Shown here piece by piece: positions 41,433 to 48,728 of a stretch of 60,538 nucleotides of DNA. Under the pieces are notes generated by a model. The model did not search any database and was not told where the DNA came from. It saw only the letters and a list, made by a program, of their open reading frames with translations. Numbering within the stretch: the stretch's first letter is position 1; each line of letters begins with the position of its first letter. Position numbers and translations under genes: made by a program. The DNA comes from DAOOVD01 sp035369845 (lineage in GTDB: Bacteria > Bacillota > Desulfotomaculia > Desulfotomaculales > Pelotomaculaceae): assembly GCA_035369845.1 (NCBI GenBank), contig DAOOVD010000007.1:1-60538 (forward strand), written 5' to 3'.

Positions 41433-42161
41433 ATGTCTGCCGGGAAGCACAGGAACTCCTTCGTGTCCGGTTTATTGATTGTTTTTGTTGCGTGCTTTCT
41501 TTGCCCGCTTCGTGTCGGCGCCGGCCGGAACAACGGTGAAAACATCCTTCTTTTCTGGACGGGGCAGGGAGGTTTGAAGGCGGTAACCCTAATGTGCGTC
41601 CGGGATCCCTGCAGTCCGGTGGGTATCGTGGGCATACCGGTGGACATCAGGATCAGCAAGGGCGGGACAGGCCCGACCATTGCGGAAGCTTTCCGCGCCG
41701 TGGGCAGGCAGGGCCTTACGGCAATGCTGGAGGAACGCTTCGAGGTGAACATTGACGGCTACCTGCTGGTGGACCAGTCGACGCTGGATAAACTAAGCCG
41801 CATAGTGGGACCTGTGGTGATGGGAGACCGGGTTGCGACCATGAGCGAGGTCTTCGAGGGTACTTACACGGAAGACGAAATCGAGCCGCAGTCGGAAATA
41901 AGGCTTTTAGCCGCGCAGCTTGTGAAACCGCAGGTGCTGGTCAAGGCGCCGCAGCTTGTCTGTATTTTTTCTTCCGAGGTGAAAACGAATCTGGGCATCA
42001 AGAGTGTGTGGAACATATACCGGGCGGTAGAACGGCAGGGACCCGGAATTCTGCGCAAGAAGGCGCTCACAGGCCGGTACTGCCATGCCGGCGACCGCAG
42101 GTACCGCGAAGTTCCGCAAGAGGCCTGGGTCAAGGTGTTGAACGAGGTAACGCGGATATAG
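41433..42161 (+). CDS. Degenerate LytR-CpsA-Psr (LCP)-like exported protein
   Basis: 242-residue protein with an N-terminal hydrophobic signal/anchor (about 10-30). It keeps LCP-type features such as IPVDIRI, GRQGLTAMLEERFEVNIDGYLLVDQSTLDKLS (split) and GPVVMGD. The canonical SIPRDT arginine is replaced by valine, so classical phosphotransferase activity is doubtful. The ATG at 41433 follows AAAGGAGG. It follows the kinase gene by 53 bases and may be co-transcribed. Confidence 0.65.
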   Translation: MSAGKHRNSFVSGLLIVFVACFLCPLRVGAGRNNGENILLFWTGQGGLKAVTLMCVRDPCSPVGIVGIPVDIRISKGGTGPTIAEAFRAVGRQGLTAMLEERFEVNIDGYLLVDQSTLDKLSRIVGPVVMGDRVATMSEVFEGTYTEDEIEPQSEIRLLAAQLVKPQVLVKAPQLVCIFSSEVKTNLGIKSVWNIYRAVERQGPGILRKKALTGRYCHAGDRRYREVPQEAWVKVLNEVTRI

Positions 42162-42280
42162 GCGCGGACGCTGGTTGAAGATCCGTGCGCGCAGTTTTAA
42201 AATGGAGTTTGCCGCCGGCCGTCTCGATAGTATCCGGATGAAGCCGGCGGAGATTACTTTACAGGGGAAAGTGAGGGGTT

Positions 42281-43501
42281 ATGACGGCAGGTTGTCTTAC
42301 CCTGGAGAAAATTGAGGAAGCAGGGCGCCGTCTGGCCGGAGTTGTTCACCGCACCCCGCTTGATTATTCAAAGACTTTCAGCGAGGCAGCCGGCAATTTT
42401 GTGTTCCTGAAGCTTGAAAATTTGCAAAAGACCGGTTCTTTTAAAATTCGAGGCGCCTACAACAAAGTTGCGACCTTGAGTGATGAAGACAGGATGCGCG
42501 GCGTAATCACCGCCTCGGCCGGAAATCACGGTCAGGGCTTGGCTTACGCCGCCGCCAGGGCCGGCCTTCCCTGTACCATTGTAATGCCGGAAGGGGCGCC
42601 GATTTCCAAGATTATGGCGGTGCGCGGCTATGGGGCAAGGGCAGTCCTTTCCGGAGGCGGTTACGACGAGGCGTACCGCCTGGCCGTGGAGATGCAAAAA
42701 GAATGCGGGGCGGTTTTTATTCACGGTTTTGACGACGTGGACGTCATTGCCGGGCAGGGAACTGTCGCCCTTGAAATTCTCGAAGAACTGCCGGATGTGG
42801 AGGCGGTCCTGGCGCCTGTAGGCGGCGGCGGTCTGATTGCGGGTGTGTCCTTTGCCCTGAAAAAAATCAAGCCTGATGTCCGTGTGATAGGCGTCCAGGC
42901 CGAGAGAGCCCCGGCGATGTTTTTTTCTTTCGTTGAGCGCAGGCTGATCGAGCGGGATTGCGCCGGGACTTTTGCCGACGGCATTGCCGTACGCAGGCCG
43001 GGCGAGATAACTTTCGGCATAGTAAAAAAACTTGTTGATGAAATGGTTACGGTTGATGATGAGGAAATCGCCGGGGCCGTTCTCCTGCTCCTGGAAAGGT
43101 CCAAAATTGTTGTGGAGGGCGCCGGGGCTGCCGGACTGGCGGCTTTAATCTACAAAAAAACCTCCTTGAAAAGCGCGAAAACCGCTGTAATTTTAAGCGG
43201 GGGAAATATTGACGTCAACGTTCTTTCGATCATCATCGGCAGGGGTCTGGTAAAATCCGGACGTTATGTCAGGATGCGCGTCACTGTTGCGGACCGGCCG
43301 GGGAATTTGCAGAAACTGCTGGCTGCAGTGGCGGATACCCGGGCCAATGTGATTTCGGTGTCCCATGATCGCATAAAGCCGGGTATCCCGTTGAACCAGG
43401 CGGAAATTGAGCTGGCCCTGGAAACGGTAAATAAGGAGCATATCGGCCGGATTGCGGAGTCGCTTTCTGCAGACGGTTACCGCCCGGAAATTATTTCATA
43501 A
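42281..43501 (+). CDS. ilvA: Threonine ammonia-lyase with ACT domain
   Basis: PLP enzyme (406 aa) that deaminates threonine to 2-oxobutanoate, a precursor of isoleucine. KTGSFKIRGAYNK contains the PLP lysine, VGGGGLIAG the phosphate-binding glycines. A single ACT domain (about 330-400, MRVTVADRPGNLQKLLAAV) is present, typical of the short IlvA/TdcB type. The ATG at 42281 has AAGTGAGGG upstream. Confidence 0.93.
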   Translation: MTAGCLTLEKIEEAGRRLAGVVHRTPLDYSKTFSEAAGNFVFLKLENLQKTGSFKIRGAYNKVATLSDEDRMRGVITASAGNHGQGLAYAAARAGLPCTIVMPEGAPISKIMAVRGYGARAVLSGGGYDEAYRLAVEMQKECGAVFIHGFDDVDVIAGQGTVALEILEELPDVEAVLAPVGGGGLIAGVSFALKKIKPDVRVIGVQAERAPAMFFSFVERRLIERDCAGTFADGIAVRRPGEITFGIVKKLVDEMVTVDDEEIAGAVLLLLERSKIVVEGAGAAGLAALIYKKTSLKSAKTAVILSGGNIDVNVLSIIIGRGLVKSGRYVRMRVTVADRPGNLQKLLAAVADTRANVISVSHDRIKPGIPLNQAEIELALETVNKEHIGRIAESLSADGYRPEIIS

Positions 43502-43536
43502 ACAAGAAATTATTTATTGAAAATATGGAAAAAAGA

Positions 43537-43563
43537 AGGAAAATGCCAGGTGTTGCAGAAAAT
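43537..43563 (+). promoter_or_regulatory. Candidate sigma-H promoter for spoVG
   Basis: AGGAAAAT (43537-43544), a 13-base spacer and GAAAAT (43558-43563) resemble the sigma-H pattern AGGAWWT-N12-14-GAAT. In B. subtilis spoVG has the classical sigma-H promoter. The -10 box is imperfect here. Confidence 0.35.
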
Positions 43564-43609
43564 AACAATAAAAGAGCGGTAACCGTGCATGGGGAAGGTG
43601 GTGATTTTC

Positions 43610-43864
43610 GTGGAAGTTACCGACGTGAGAGTGAGAAAAGTTTTAAATGAAGGGAAAATGAAGGCGATAGTTTCGGTAACTTTGGATAACTCCTTTGTCA
43701 TTCACGATATTAAAGTAGTTGAGGGTCAAAACGGTCTGTTTGTCGCCATGCCGAGTCGGAAAACCCCCGACGGGGAATTTCGAGATATAGCGCACCCGAT
43801 TACTTCCGCGGCGCGTGAATTGATTCAATGCGCTGTTTTGCAGGCCTACGCCGAAGCCATCTAA
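43610..43864 (+). CDS. spoVG: Septation/sporulation regulator SpoVG
   Basis: 84-residue RNA/DNA-binding protein conserved in spore formers and other Firmicutes. VEVTDVRVRKV, IVSVTLDNSFVIHDIKVVEG, FVAMPSRKTPDGEFRDIAHPI are its diagnostic segments. The GTG at 43610, after AAGGTGGTG, gives the standard start MEVTDVR; the ATG at 43589 lies inside the ribosome site. It precedes glmU as in Bacillus but is separated by a repeat. Confidence 0.95.
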   Translation: MEVTDVRVRKVLNEGKMKAIVSVTLDNSFVIHDIKVVEGQNGLFVAMPSRKTPDGEFRDIAHPITSAARELIQCAVLQAYAEAI

Positions 43865-43894
43865 ATCCGGCCCATTCCTGAACGGGAACTCGTA

Positions 43895-44130
43895 CAGCTT
43901 TCAAGACTGCTGACGAGCTTCCCGCGGCCTTGGGGCTGAAGCAAACGGGCGATATCGAGCAGCGCCGTCTGCATCCCCGCGCATGTGGGCGGCGCCTTTC
44001 CCGGACTGCGGACAAATGCCCGGGCCTCCGGGGCTGAAGGAAACGAGCCCCGGGTTCACCCGGCGCGAAGCATTTTCAGCGGATGTTTCAACCTTCAGGC
44101 TTTTGCCGGCAACCTCGGGAGCTTTTATAA
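43895..44130 (-). repeat. Dispersed repeat copy B (degenerate)
   Basis: Copy in inverted orientation. On the minus strand the block GGTTGAAACATCCGC, then ATGCTTCGCGCCGGGTGAAC and GGGGCTCG matches copy A with a few changes. The ends resemble the CTGTTGAC terminal repeats (ACTGCTGACGAGC at the left, GAGGTTGCCGGC at the right). GC-rich internal stem-loops include CCCGGGTTC and GAGCCCCGGG. No coding potential was recognised. Confidence 0.6.
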
Positions 44131-44276
44131 GCTCTCTTTTTTATTAACGGGTAAAGGAAATAAATTTTTTTTGTTGAATAGTCTAATAATGTAAATACGC
44201 GCGGTTACCCTGAAAGGCAAGCCGCTGTTTTGCTCCGCTCAATTATTGATCATTTGTGTGATAAGGAGGTCGCCGG

Positions 44277-45650
44277 ATGAATCTGGCGGCGGTTGTTCTT
44301 GCGGCCGGAAAGGGCACCAGAATGAAATCCAGGCTTCCCAAGGTGCTGCACAAACTTTGCGGGAAGCCGATGCTTTCGTATGTCGTGGAAGCAGCTTCTG
44401 CTGCAGGTGTTCAGAAGATCGTGGTGGTGGTCGGGCATGGCGCGGACCTGGTGGCGCGTGAGGTTGAAGGCGCAGCCCTGGTGGCTGTCCAAAGCGAGCA
44501 GCTCGGCACCGGCCATGCCCTGATGCAGGCCGGTCCCCACTTCGGAGGTTTTTCCGGGCAGATTCTCGTATTGTGCGGCGATATTCCCCTGATAAGTCCG
44601 GCCACCCTTGCCGGACTGGTGGAAAGCCACCGGGCTTCGGGAGCAGCCGCCACGGTAATGACTGCTGAGGTCGAGAATCCCGAAGGTTACGGCCGGGTAG
44701 TCAGGGACGGGCACGGAAGAGTGAGAAAAATTGTCGAGCAAAAAGATGCTTCCCCGGAGGAAAGGCAGATCCGTGAAATTAACACGGGCATTTACTGTTT
44801 TGAGGCCGCGGGGCTTTTTGATGCCCTGGCCAGGCTCGGCCCCGCCAATGCCCAGGGTGAGTATTACCTGACGGACATTATCGAAATGTATGCAGAAAAC
44901 GGGAGAAAGGTCGGCGCATTTGCAGCGGACAACCCTGCGGAAGTTGCCGGAGTCAACGACCGTGTGCAGCTTGCCGCGGTTGAACGCTACATGCGTTTGA
45001 GGATACTGGAGGATTTGATGATGTCGGGGGTTACCGTGATCGATCCCGCCTCCACTTTTGTGGACCGGGCTGCCGCTGTCGGACGGGACACGGTGATTTA
45101 CCCCTTTACCTTTATTGAAGGGAAAACCGTAATAGGCGAGGACTGTGTAATCGGGCCGGGGTCCCGCCTGGTTGATTCAACTGTGGGAAAAAGTGTCACT
45201 GTCATCAACTCCATCGTTCTGGAGAGCACGATAGGAGATCGCTGTTACATCGGCCCCTTTGCCTTTTTGCGCCCGGAGACCAGGCTCGGCTGCGACGTCA
45301 AGGTCGGCGATTTTGTCGAGATAAAAAAGTCGGAGATCGGTGACGGGAGCAAAGTGCCGCATTTGAGTTACGTCGGCGACGCTGTAATAGGCAAAAAGGT
45401 GAATATCGGGGCGGGCACGATCACCTGCAATTACGACGGCTATAAAAAGTCGCCCACCAGGATCGGGGACGGCGCCTTCATCGGCAGCAACACCAACCTG
45501 GTGGCTCCGCTTGAGATAGGTCCCGGAGCGGTTACCGGAGCCGGTTCCACCATCACCAGGGATGTTCCCGCGGGGGCTCTCGGCGTTGAGAGGGCCAGGC
45601 AGGTGGTGGTGCCCGACTGGGCGGGGAAAGTCAGGGGGAAAAAGCGGTGA
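44277..45650 (+). CDS. glmU: Bifunctional UDP-N-acetylglucosamine pyrophosphorylase / glucosamine-1-phosphate acetyltransferase
   Basis: Makes UDP-GlcNAc for peptidoglycan (457 aa). The N-terminal pyrophosphorylase domain has LAAGKGTRMKSRLPKVLH (residues 7-24), and the C-terminal left-handed beta-helix has hexapeptide repeats plus the active GAGTITCNYDGYKK segment. The ATG at 44277 follows AAGGAGG. prs follows 100 bases on without an intervening terminator, so the two form an operon as in Bacillus. Confidence 0.97.
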   Translation: MNLAAVVLAAGKGTRMKSRLPKVLHKLCGKPMLSYVVEAASAAGVQKIVVVVGHGADLVAREVEGAALVAVQSEQLGTGHALMQAGPHFGGFSGQILVLCGDIPLISPATLAGLVESHRASGAAATVMTAEVENPEGYGRVVRDGHGRVRKIVEQKDASPEERQIREINTGIYCFEAAGLFDALARLGPANAQGEYYLTDIIEMYAENGRKVGAFAADNPAEVAGVNDRVQLAAVERYMRLRILEDLMMSGVTVIDPASTFVDRAAAVGRDTVIYPFTFIEGKTVIGEDCVIGPGSRLVDSTVGKSVTVINSIVLESTIGDRCYIGPFAFLRPETRLGCDVKVGDFVEIKKSEIGDGSKVPHLSYVGDAVIGKKVNIGAGTITCNYDGYKKSPTRIGDGAFIGSNTNLVAPLEIGPGAVTGAGSTITRDVPAGALGVERARQVVVPDWAGKVRGKKR

Positions 45651-45750
45651 CGGCCCGCCTGTACGGCAGTCGGGGCCGGCCTTCTTGCAGGGCGTCCGCG
45701 ATGTGCCGTCACAGCCGTGCGGACACATATTAATCTTGGAGGTAGCAGGA

Positions 45751-46698
45751 ATGTCATCTCGCAATAAAAAGCTGAAAATTTTTACCGGCAACGCCAATCC
45801 CGAACTGGCCGGTGAAATTGCCCAGTATCTGGGCGTCAGTCTTGGGGAGTCCAGGGTTACGAGATTCAGCGACGGGGAGATCCAGGTGAAGATCAACGAG
45901 AGCGTGAGGGGAGCCGATGTGTTTATCATTCAGCCCACCAGCACGCCGATCAATGAAAACCTGATGGAGCTTCTTATAATGATAGACGCTGTCCGCCGGG
46001 CTTCCGCAAGGCGCATTACGGCAGTGCTCCCCTATTACGGCTACGCGAGGCAGGACCGCAAAACCAGGGCGCGCGATCCCATCACCGCCAAACTGGTCGC
46101 CAACATTCTTACCGCCAGCGGCGCAAAGCGGGTTGTCTGCATGGACCTGCATGCGGGCCAGATTCAGGGTTTCTTTGATATTCCTGTCGACCACCTCCCG
46201 TGTGTTCCCATTCTTGCCGAGTATATTCAGCAGAACGGGCTGAAAAATGTGGTAGTGGTTTCACCAGACCTGGGCGGGGTTACCCGCGCCAGGGACCTGG
46301 CCGAGCGGATCGGTGCGACCATAGCCATTATTGACAAGCGGAGGCCGGAGCCCAACGTGGCGGAGGTCACCAACATCATAGGCAGTATTCAGGGCAAGAC
46401 CGTTGTGATTGTCGACGACATGATCGATACTGCGGGGACAATTACCAAGGGGGCCGAAGCCTTAAAAAAGTGGGGGGCCGGCGATATTTACGTCTGCTGC
46501 ACCCACGCGGTTCTTTCCGGGCCTGCCGTGCGACGGCTGAAAGAAGCGCCGGTGAAAGAGGTCATTGTTACCAATACCATCCCGGTTCCCCGGGAAAAGA
46601 TGATTGACAAAATAAAGGTTCTTTCCGTTGCGCCGCTTCTCGGTGAAGCCATCATCCGCATTCACGAGGATCTTTCCGTAAGCAAGCTCTTTGACTGA
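45751..46698 (+). CDS. prs: Ribose-phosphate pyrophosphokinase
   Basis: Produces PRPP from ribose-5-phosphate and ATP (315 aa). The N-terminal FTGNANPELAGEIA, flexible loop YYGYARQDRK, and the PRPP-binding VVIVDDMIDTAGT define the family. The ATG at 45751 after TTGGAGGT is chosen; the frame extends 189 bases upstream into glmU and is spurious there. Confidence 0.96.
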   Translation: MSSRNKKLKIFTGNANPELAGEIAQYLGVSLGESRVTRFSDGEIQVKINESVRGADVFIIQPTSTPINENLMELLIMIDAVRRASARRITAVLPYYGYARQDRKTRARDPITAKLVANILTASGAKRVVCMDLHAGQIQGFFDIPVDHLPCVPILAEYIQQNGLKNVVVVSPDLGGVTRARDLAERIGATIAIIDKRRPEPNVAEVTNIIGSIQGKTVVIVDDMIDTAGTITKGAEALKKWGAGDIYVCCTHAVLSGPAVRRLKEAPVKEVIVTNTIPVPREKMIDKIKVLSVAPLLGEAIIRIHEDLSVSKLFD

Positions 46699-46769
46699 CA
46701 AAAAGTTTCCGTGATCAGTTATCACATAGCTGTAAATCATCGGTATTTTTCCGATCGGAGGGAAAAAGT

Positions 46770-47186
46770 GTGGGACGGCTGCCGGCGAAATGCCCTTATT
46801 GCCGGGCGGATTCATTGACTGTCGACGACCGCGGCGCTGCCTGCGCTGCCTGCGGCTACCGGGCTGAAGGCGGGGAAGCGGCAAAGGAATGGGCCGCGAG
46901 CAATCTGGAGCCCGGCAGGCGGCATTCGGGAGCCGGATTGCCTGTCTTCGAGTGTCCGGGTTGCTCCGTTGAGGCGCTGGTTGAACTGGGCGGGGAGAGC
47001 GGGGCCGGCCGCCCGGCCTATCTGTGTTTTTCCTGCGGCGGGAGTTGGGAGAAGGACGAGCTTGAATGCTGTCCCGAATGCAACCGGCTGCGGCCGCGCG
47101 GCGGGTTTGAGGAGCTTGTCATATGCCGCAGTGCGGTCGGCTTTTATGTCTGCGGCGAGTGCTATGCAAGAGTTTTTCGCACATAA
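46770..47186 (+). CDS. Multi-zinc-ribbon protein, function unknown
   Basis: 138-residue cysteine-rich protein: pairs at CPYC, CAAC, CPGC, CFSC, CCPEC and CGEC make three or more zinc ribbons. It lacks a signal peptide. The GTG at 46770 follows GGAGGGAAAAA. No family is recognised by eye; it may bind nucleic acid or act as a zinc-structured adaptor. It is 70 bases after prs and ends against repeat copy C. Confidence 0.65.
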   Translation: MGRLPAKCPYCRADSLTVDDRGAACAACGYRAEGGEAAKEWAASNLEPGRRHSGAGLPVFECPGCSVEALVELGGESGAGRPAYLCFSCGGSWEKDELECCPECNRLRPRGGFEELVICRSAVGFYVCGECYARVFRT

Positions 47187-47350
47187 TGCGCCAAAAAGTA
47201 AGGCATAAGGGCAAAGGCAATACCTTGCCTTCACCCTGTTTCGCAAACTGATCTTCGCGACCTTGAATTGGAGCAGCGAGCCCCGGTTCACCAGGCGCGA
47301 AGCGCTTAAGCGAGCGTTTCAACCTCAAAATACTTTGTCAACAACCTCGG
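47187..47350 (-). repeat. Dispersed repeat copy C (inverted)
   Basis: On the minus strand this reads TTGTTGACAAAG, then TTGAGGTTGAAACGCTCGC, GCTTCGCGCCTGGTGAACC, GGGGCTCGCTG, AAGGTCGCGAAGATCAGTTT, and CTTACTTTTTGG. All blocks recur in the same order in copy A (29512-29670). It is the clearest second copy and has no coding potential. Confidence 0.78.
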
Positions 47351-47382
47351 GCGGATTGCTTGTCAGTCCGCCCCTTTTGTTT
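47349..47382 (+). terminator. Intrinsic terminator after repeat C
   Basis: GGGCGGA (47349-47355) pairs with TCCGCCC (47367-47373), then TTTT and further Ts. Confidence 0.7.
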
Positions 47383-47459
47383 TTCGGATCTGTGCCGAAT
47401 ATTATTTTATAAACTTAAAATTGCCGGAAACAGAAGGTTGGGAAGGTGGAGTCCGAGCC

Positions 47460-48068
47460 ATGCTAAAAAAGCCTTGGAAGCCGGGCGCGGTGTGGGTGAC
47501 TTCGACGGTATTCATTTCGGCTGCAGATCCGGCGTATTCCGGCGCCAATCAGACCTGGGAACTGGTGAAAGCCTTTGCCGAAGCCATACGCTACCAGGAG
47601 TCGTATTATCTGCCTTACGCTGTTATCGTCGGCGTTCTGGCTTTTATGGCGCTGGCGGCGGCCGTAGTGACGGCCTGCCGCCGCAAAAAGAGCGCCGCCG
47701 GATTTTTTGAATTGAAGTCCGATGAAAAACAAAGGAGAAACTGGTTCCGGCTGCCGTTGGCCGTGGAGTTGTTTTATGCGCCGGCCGGCACCGAAGATTT
47801 CAAAAAAGGCCGGATCGTTGATTTAAGCGGGGGGGGGCTCCGGTTTTCCGCCGGCCAGCCGTTGCAACCGGATACCCGGCTGAGGCTTTGTTTTGAGTTG
47901 GGCGATCATAAGCTGGATCTTGCCGGCCGCGTGGTAAGAGTAGCAGAGACGGCAGAAAGCAGCGGGAAAAGCACTTTTCTCATCGGCGTGGAATTCACCG
48001 GCATAAAAACGGGCGAGCAGGATCATATTGTGGGCTTTTTGCTGCGGGAACAGCAATTGAGCCGTTGA
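47460..48068 (+). CDS. Membrane-anchored PilZ-domain protein
   Basis: 202-residue protein. One transmembrane segment (about 49-72, LPYAVIVGVLAFMALAAAVV) is followed by a basic stretch (CRRKKS) and a PilZ domain (about 90-200). RNWFR provides the RxxxR motif and DLSGGG the D/NxSxxG motif for c-di-GMP. The ATG at 47460 follows GGAAGGTGGA; the TTG at 47421 has no ribosome site. It probably senses c-di-GMP at the membrane; the partner is unknown. Confidence 0.78.
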   Translation: MLKKPWKPGAVWVTSTVFISAADPAYSGANQTWELVKAFAEAIRYQESYYLPYAVIVGVLAFMALAAAVVTACRRKKSAAGFFELKSDEKQRRNWFRLPLAVELFYAPAGTEDFKKGRIVDLSGGGLRFSAGQPLQPDTRLRLCFELGDHKLDLAGRVVRVAETAESSGKSTFLIGVEFTGIKTGEQDHIVGFLLREQQLSR

Positions 48069-48140
48069 CCGCAGTTCCGGTATCACTGGGATTTCACTTG
48101 AGGCGCCGCCTGCAGTATGAACGGAAAGGGGGAATGCGGC

Positions 48141-48422
48141 ATGATGGTAAAAAGCGTTGATAAAATGCACCTGGTAAACATGGACAAGGTTAAGTTGCTG
48201 TCGTTACGCCCGAAATACGGAGAGGGCGGCGAACAGGAAAACTACGAACTGGTTGCCTGTTTCGGGGAAGACCCGCAGGGAACCGGCGGTCCGGTGGTCC
48301 TTGCCGAAGGAGACATCGACACTCTCGGCGACATAATGATCTTCATCGAGAATAAATTTACCACCATCGACCTGGCCAAGATATACAAATCAATTCTAAG
48401 TTCCAGGCAGCGCGACGGTTAA
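48141..48422 (+). CDS. Conserved hypothetical protein
   Basis: 93-residue soluble protein of unknown function. It is mixed alpha/beta (MVKSVDKMHLVNMDKV, ENYELVACFGEDPQGTG, DIMIFIENKFTTIDLAKIY). The ATG at 48141 follows AAAGGGGGA; an ATG at 48117 is also in frame. Its last 4 bases overlap the 3' end of a converging gene. It lies after the PilZ gene on the same strand. Confidence 0.55.
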   Translation: MMVKSVDKMHLVNMDKVKLLSLRPKYGEGGEQENYELVACFGEDPQGTGGPVVLAEGDIDTLGDIMIFIENKFTTIDLAKIYKSILSSRQRDG

Positions 48423-48703
48423 GCCGGACGCCTGGTGTTTTTGTCCAGGGAGTAGACAAAAACCAGAACTTCTGCGACGATGCTGTAAAGCTGTTCGGGG
48501 ATTTCCGAACCTATGTCCAAAAAGGAAAGCGCATCAACCAGAGCGGGATCTTCGTAAACTGGTACTTTGGCCTCCCTGGCCGTTTCAAGGATTTTTTCCG
48601 CTTTATAGCCTCTTCCGGAAGCCACCACCCTGGGAGCGTTTTCTTTTAAGCGGTCGTAACGCAGTGCAACCGCTTTTTTTATTTTGCTCTCACCTGATTT
48701 CAC
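48419..48703 (-). CDS. FlhB C-terminal-like domain protein
   Basis: 94-residue protein matching the cytoplasmic FlhB/YscU domain: KKAVALRYD, APRVVASGRGYKAEKILETA (20), VPVYEDPALVDAL, GSEIPEQLYSIVAEVLVFVY. The autocleavage NPTH of FlhB is missing, and there are no membrane helices. The GTG at 48703 follows AGGTGAT; an ATG at 48709 abuts that site. It lies after the FliK-like gene (stop 48729) on the same strand, the pairing seen for ylqG/ylqH-type genes. Role: unknown, perhaps export switching. Confidence 0.75.
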   Translation of the reverse strand: MKSGESKIKKAVALRYDRLKENAPRVVASGRGYKAEKILETAREAKVPVYEDPALVDALSFLDIGSEIPEQLYSIVAEVLVFVYSLDKNTRRPA

Positions 48704-48728
48704 AAGCATCACCTGTTCGTACGTAGAA

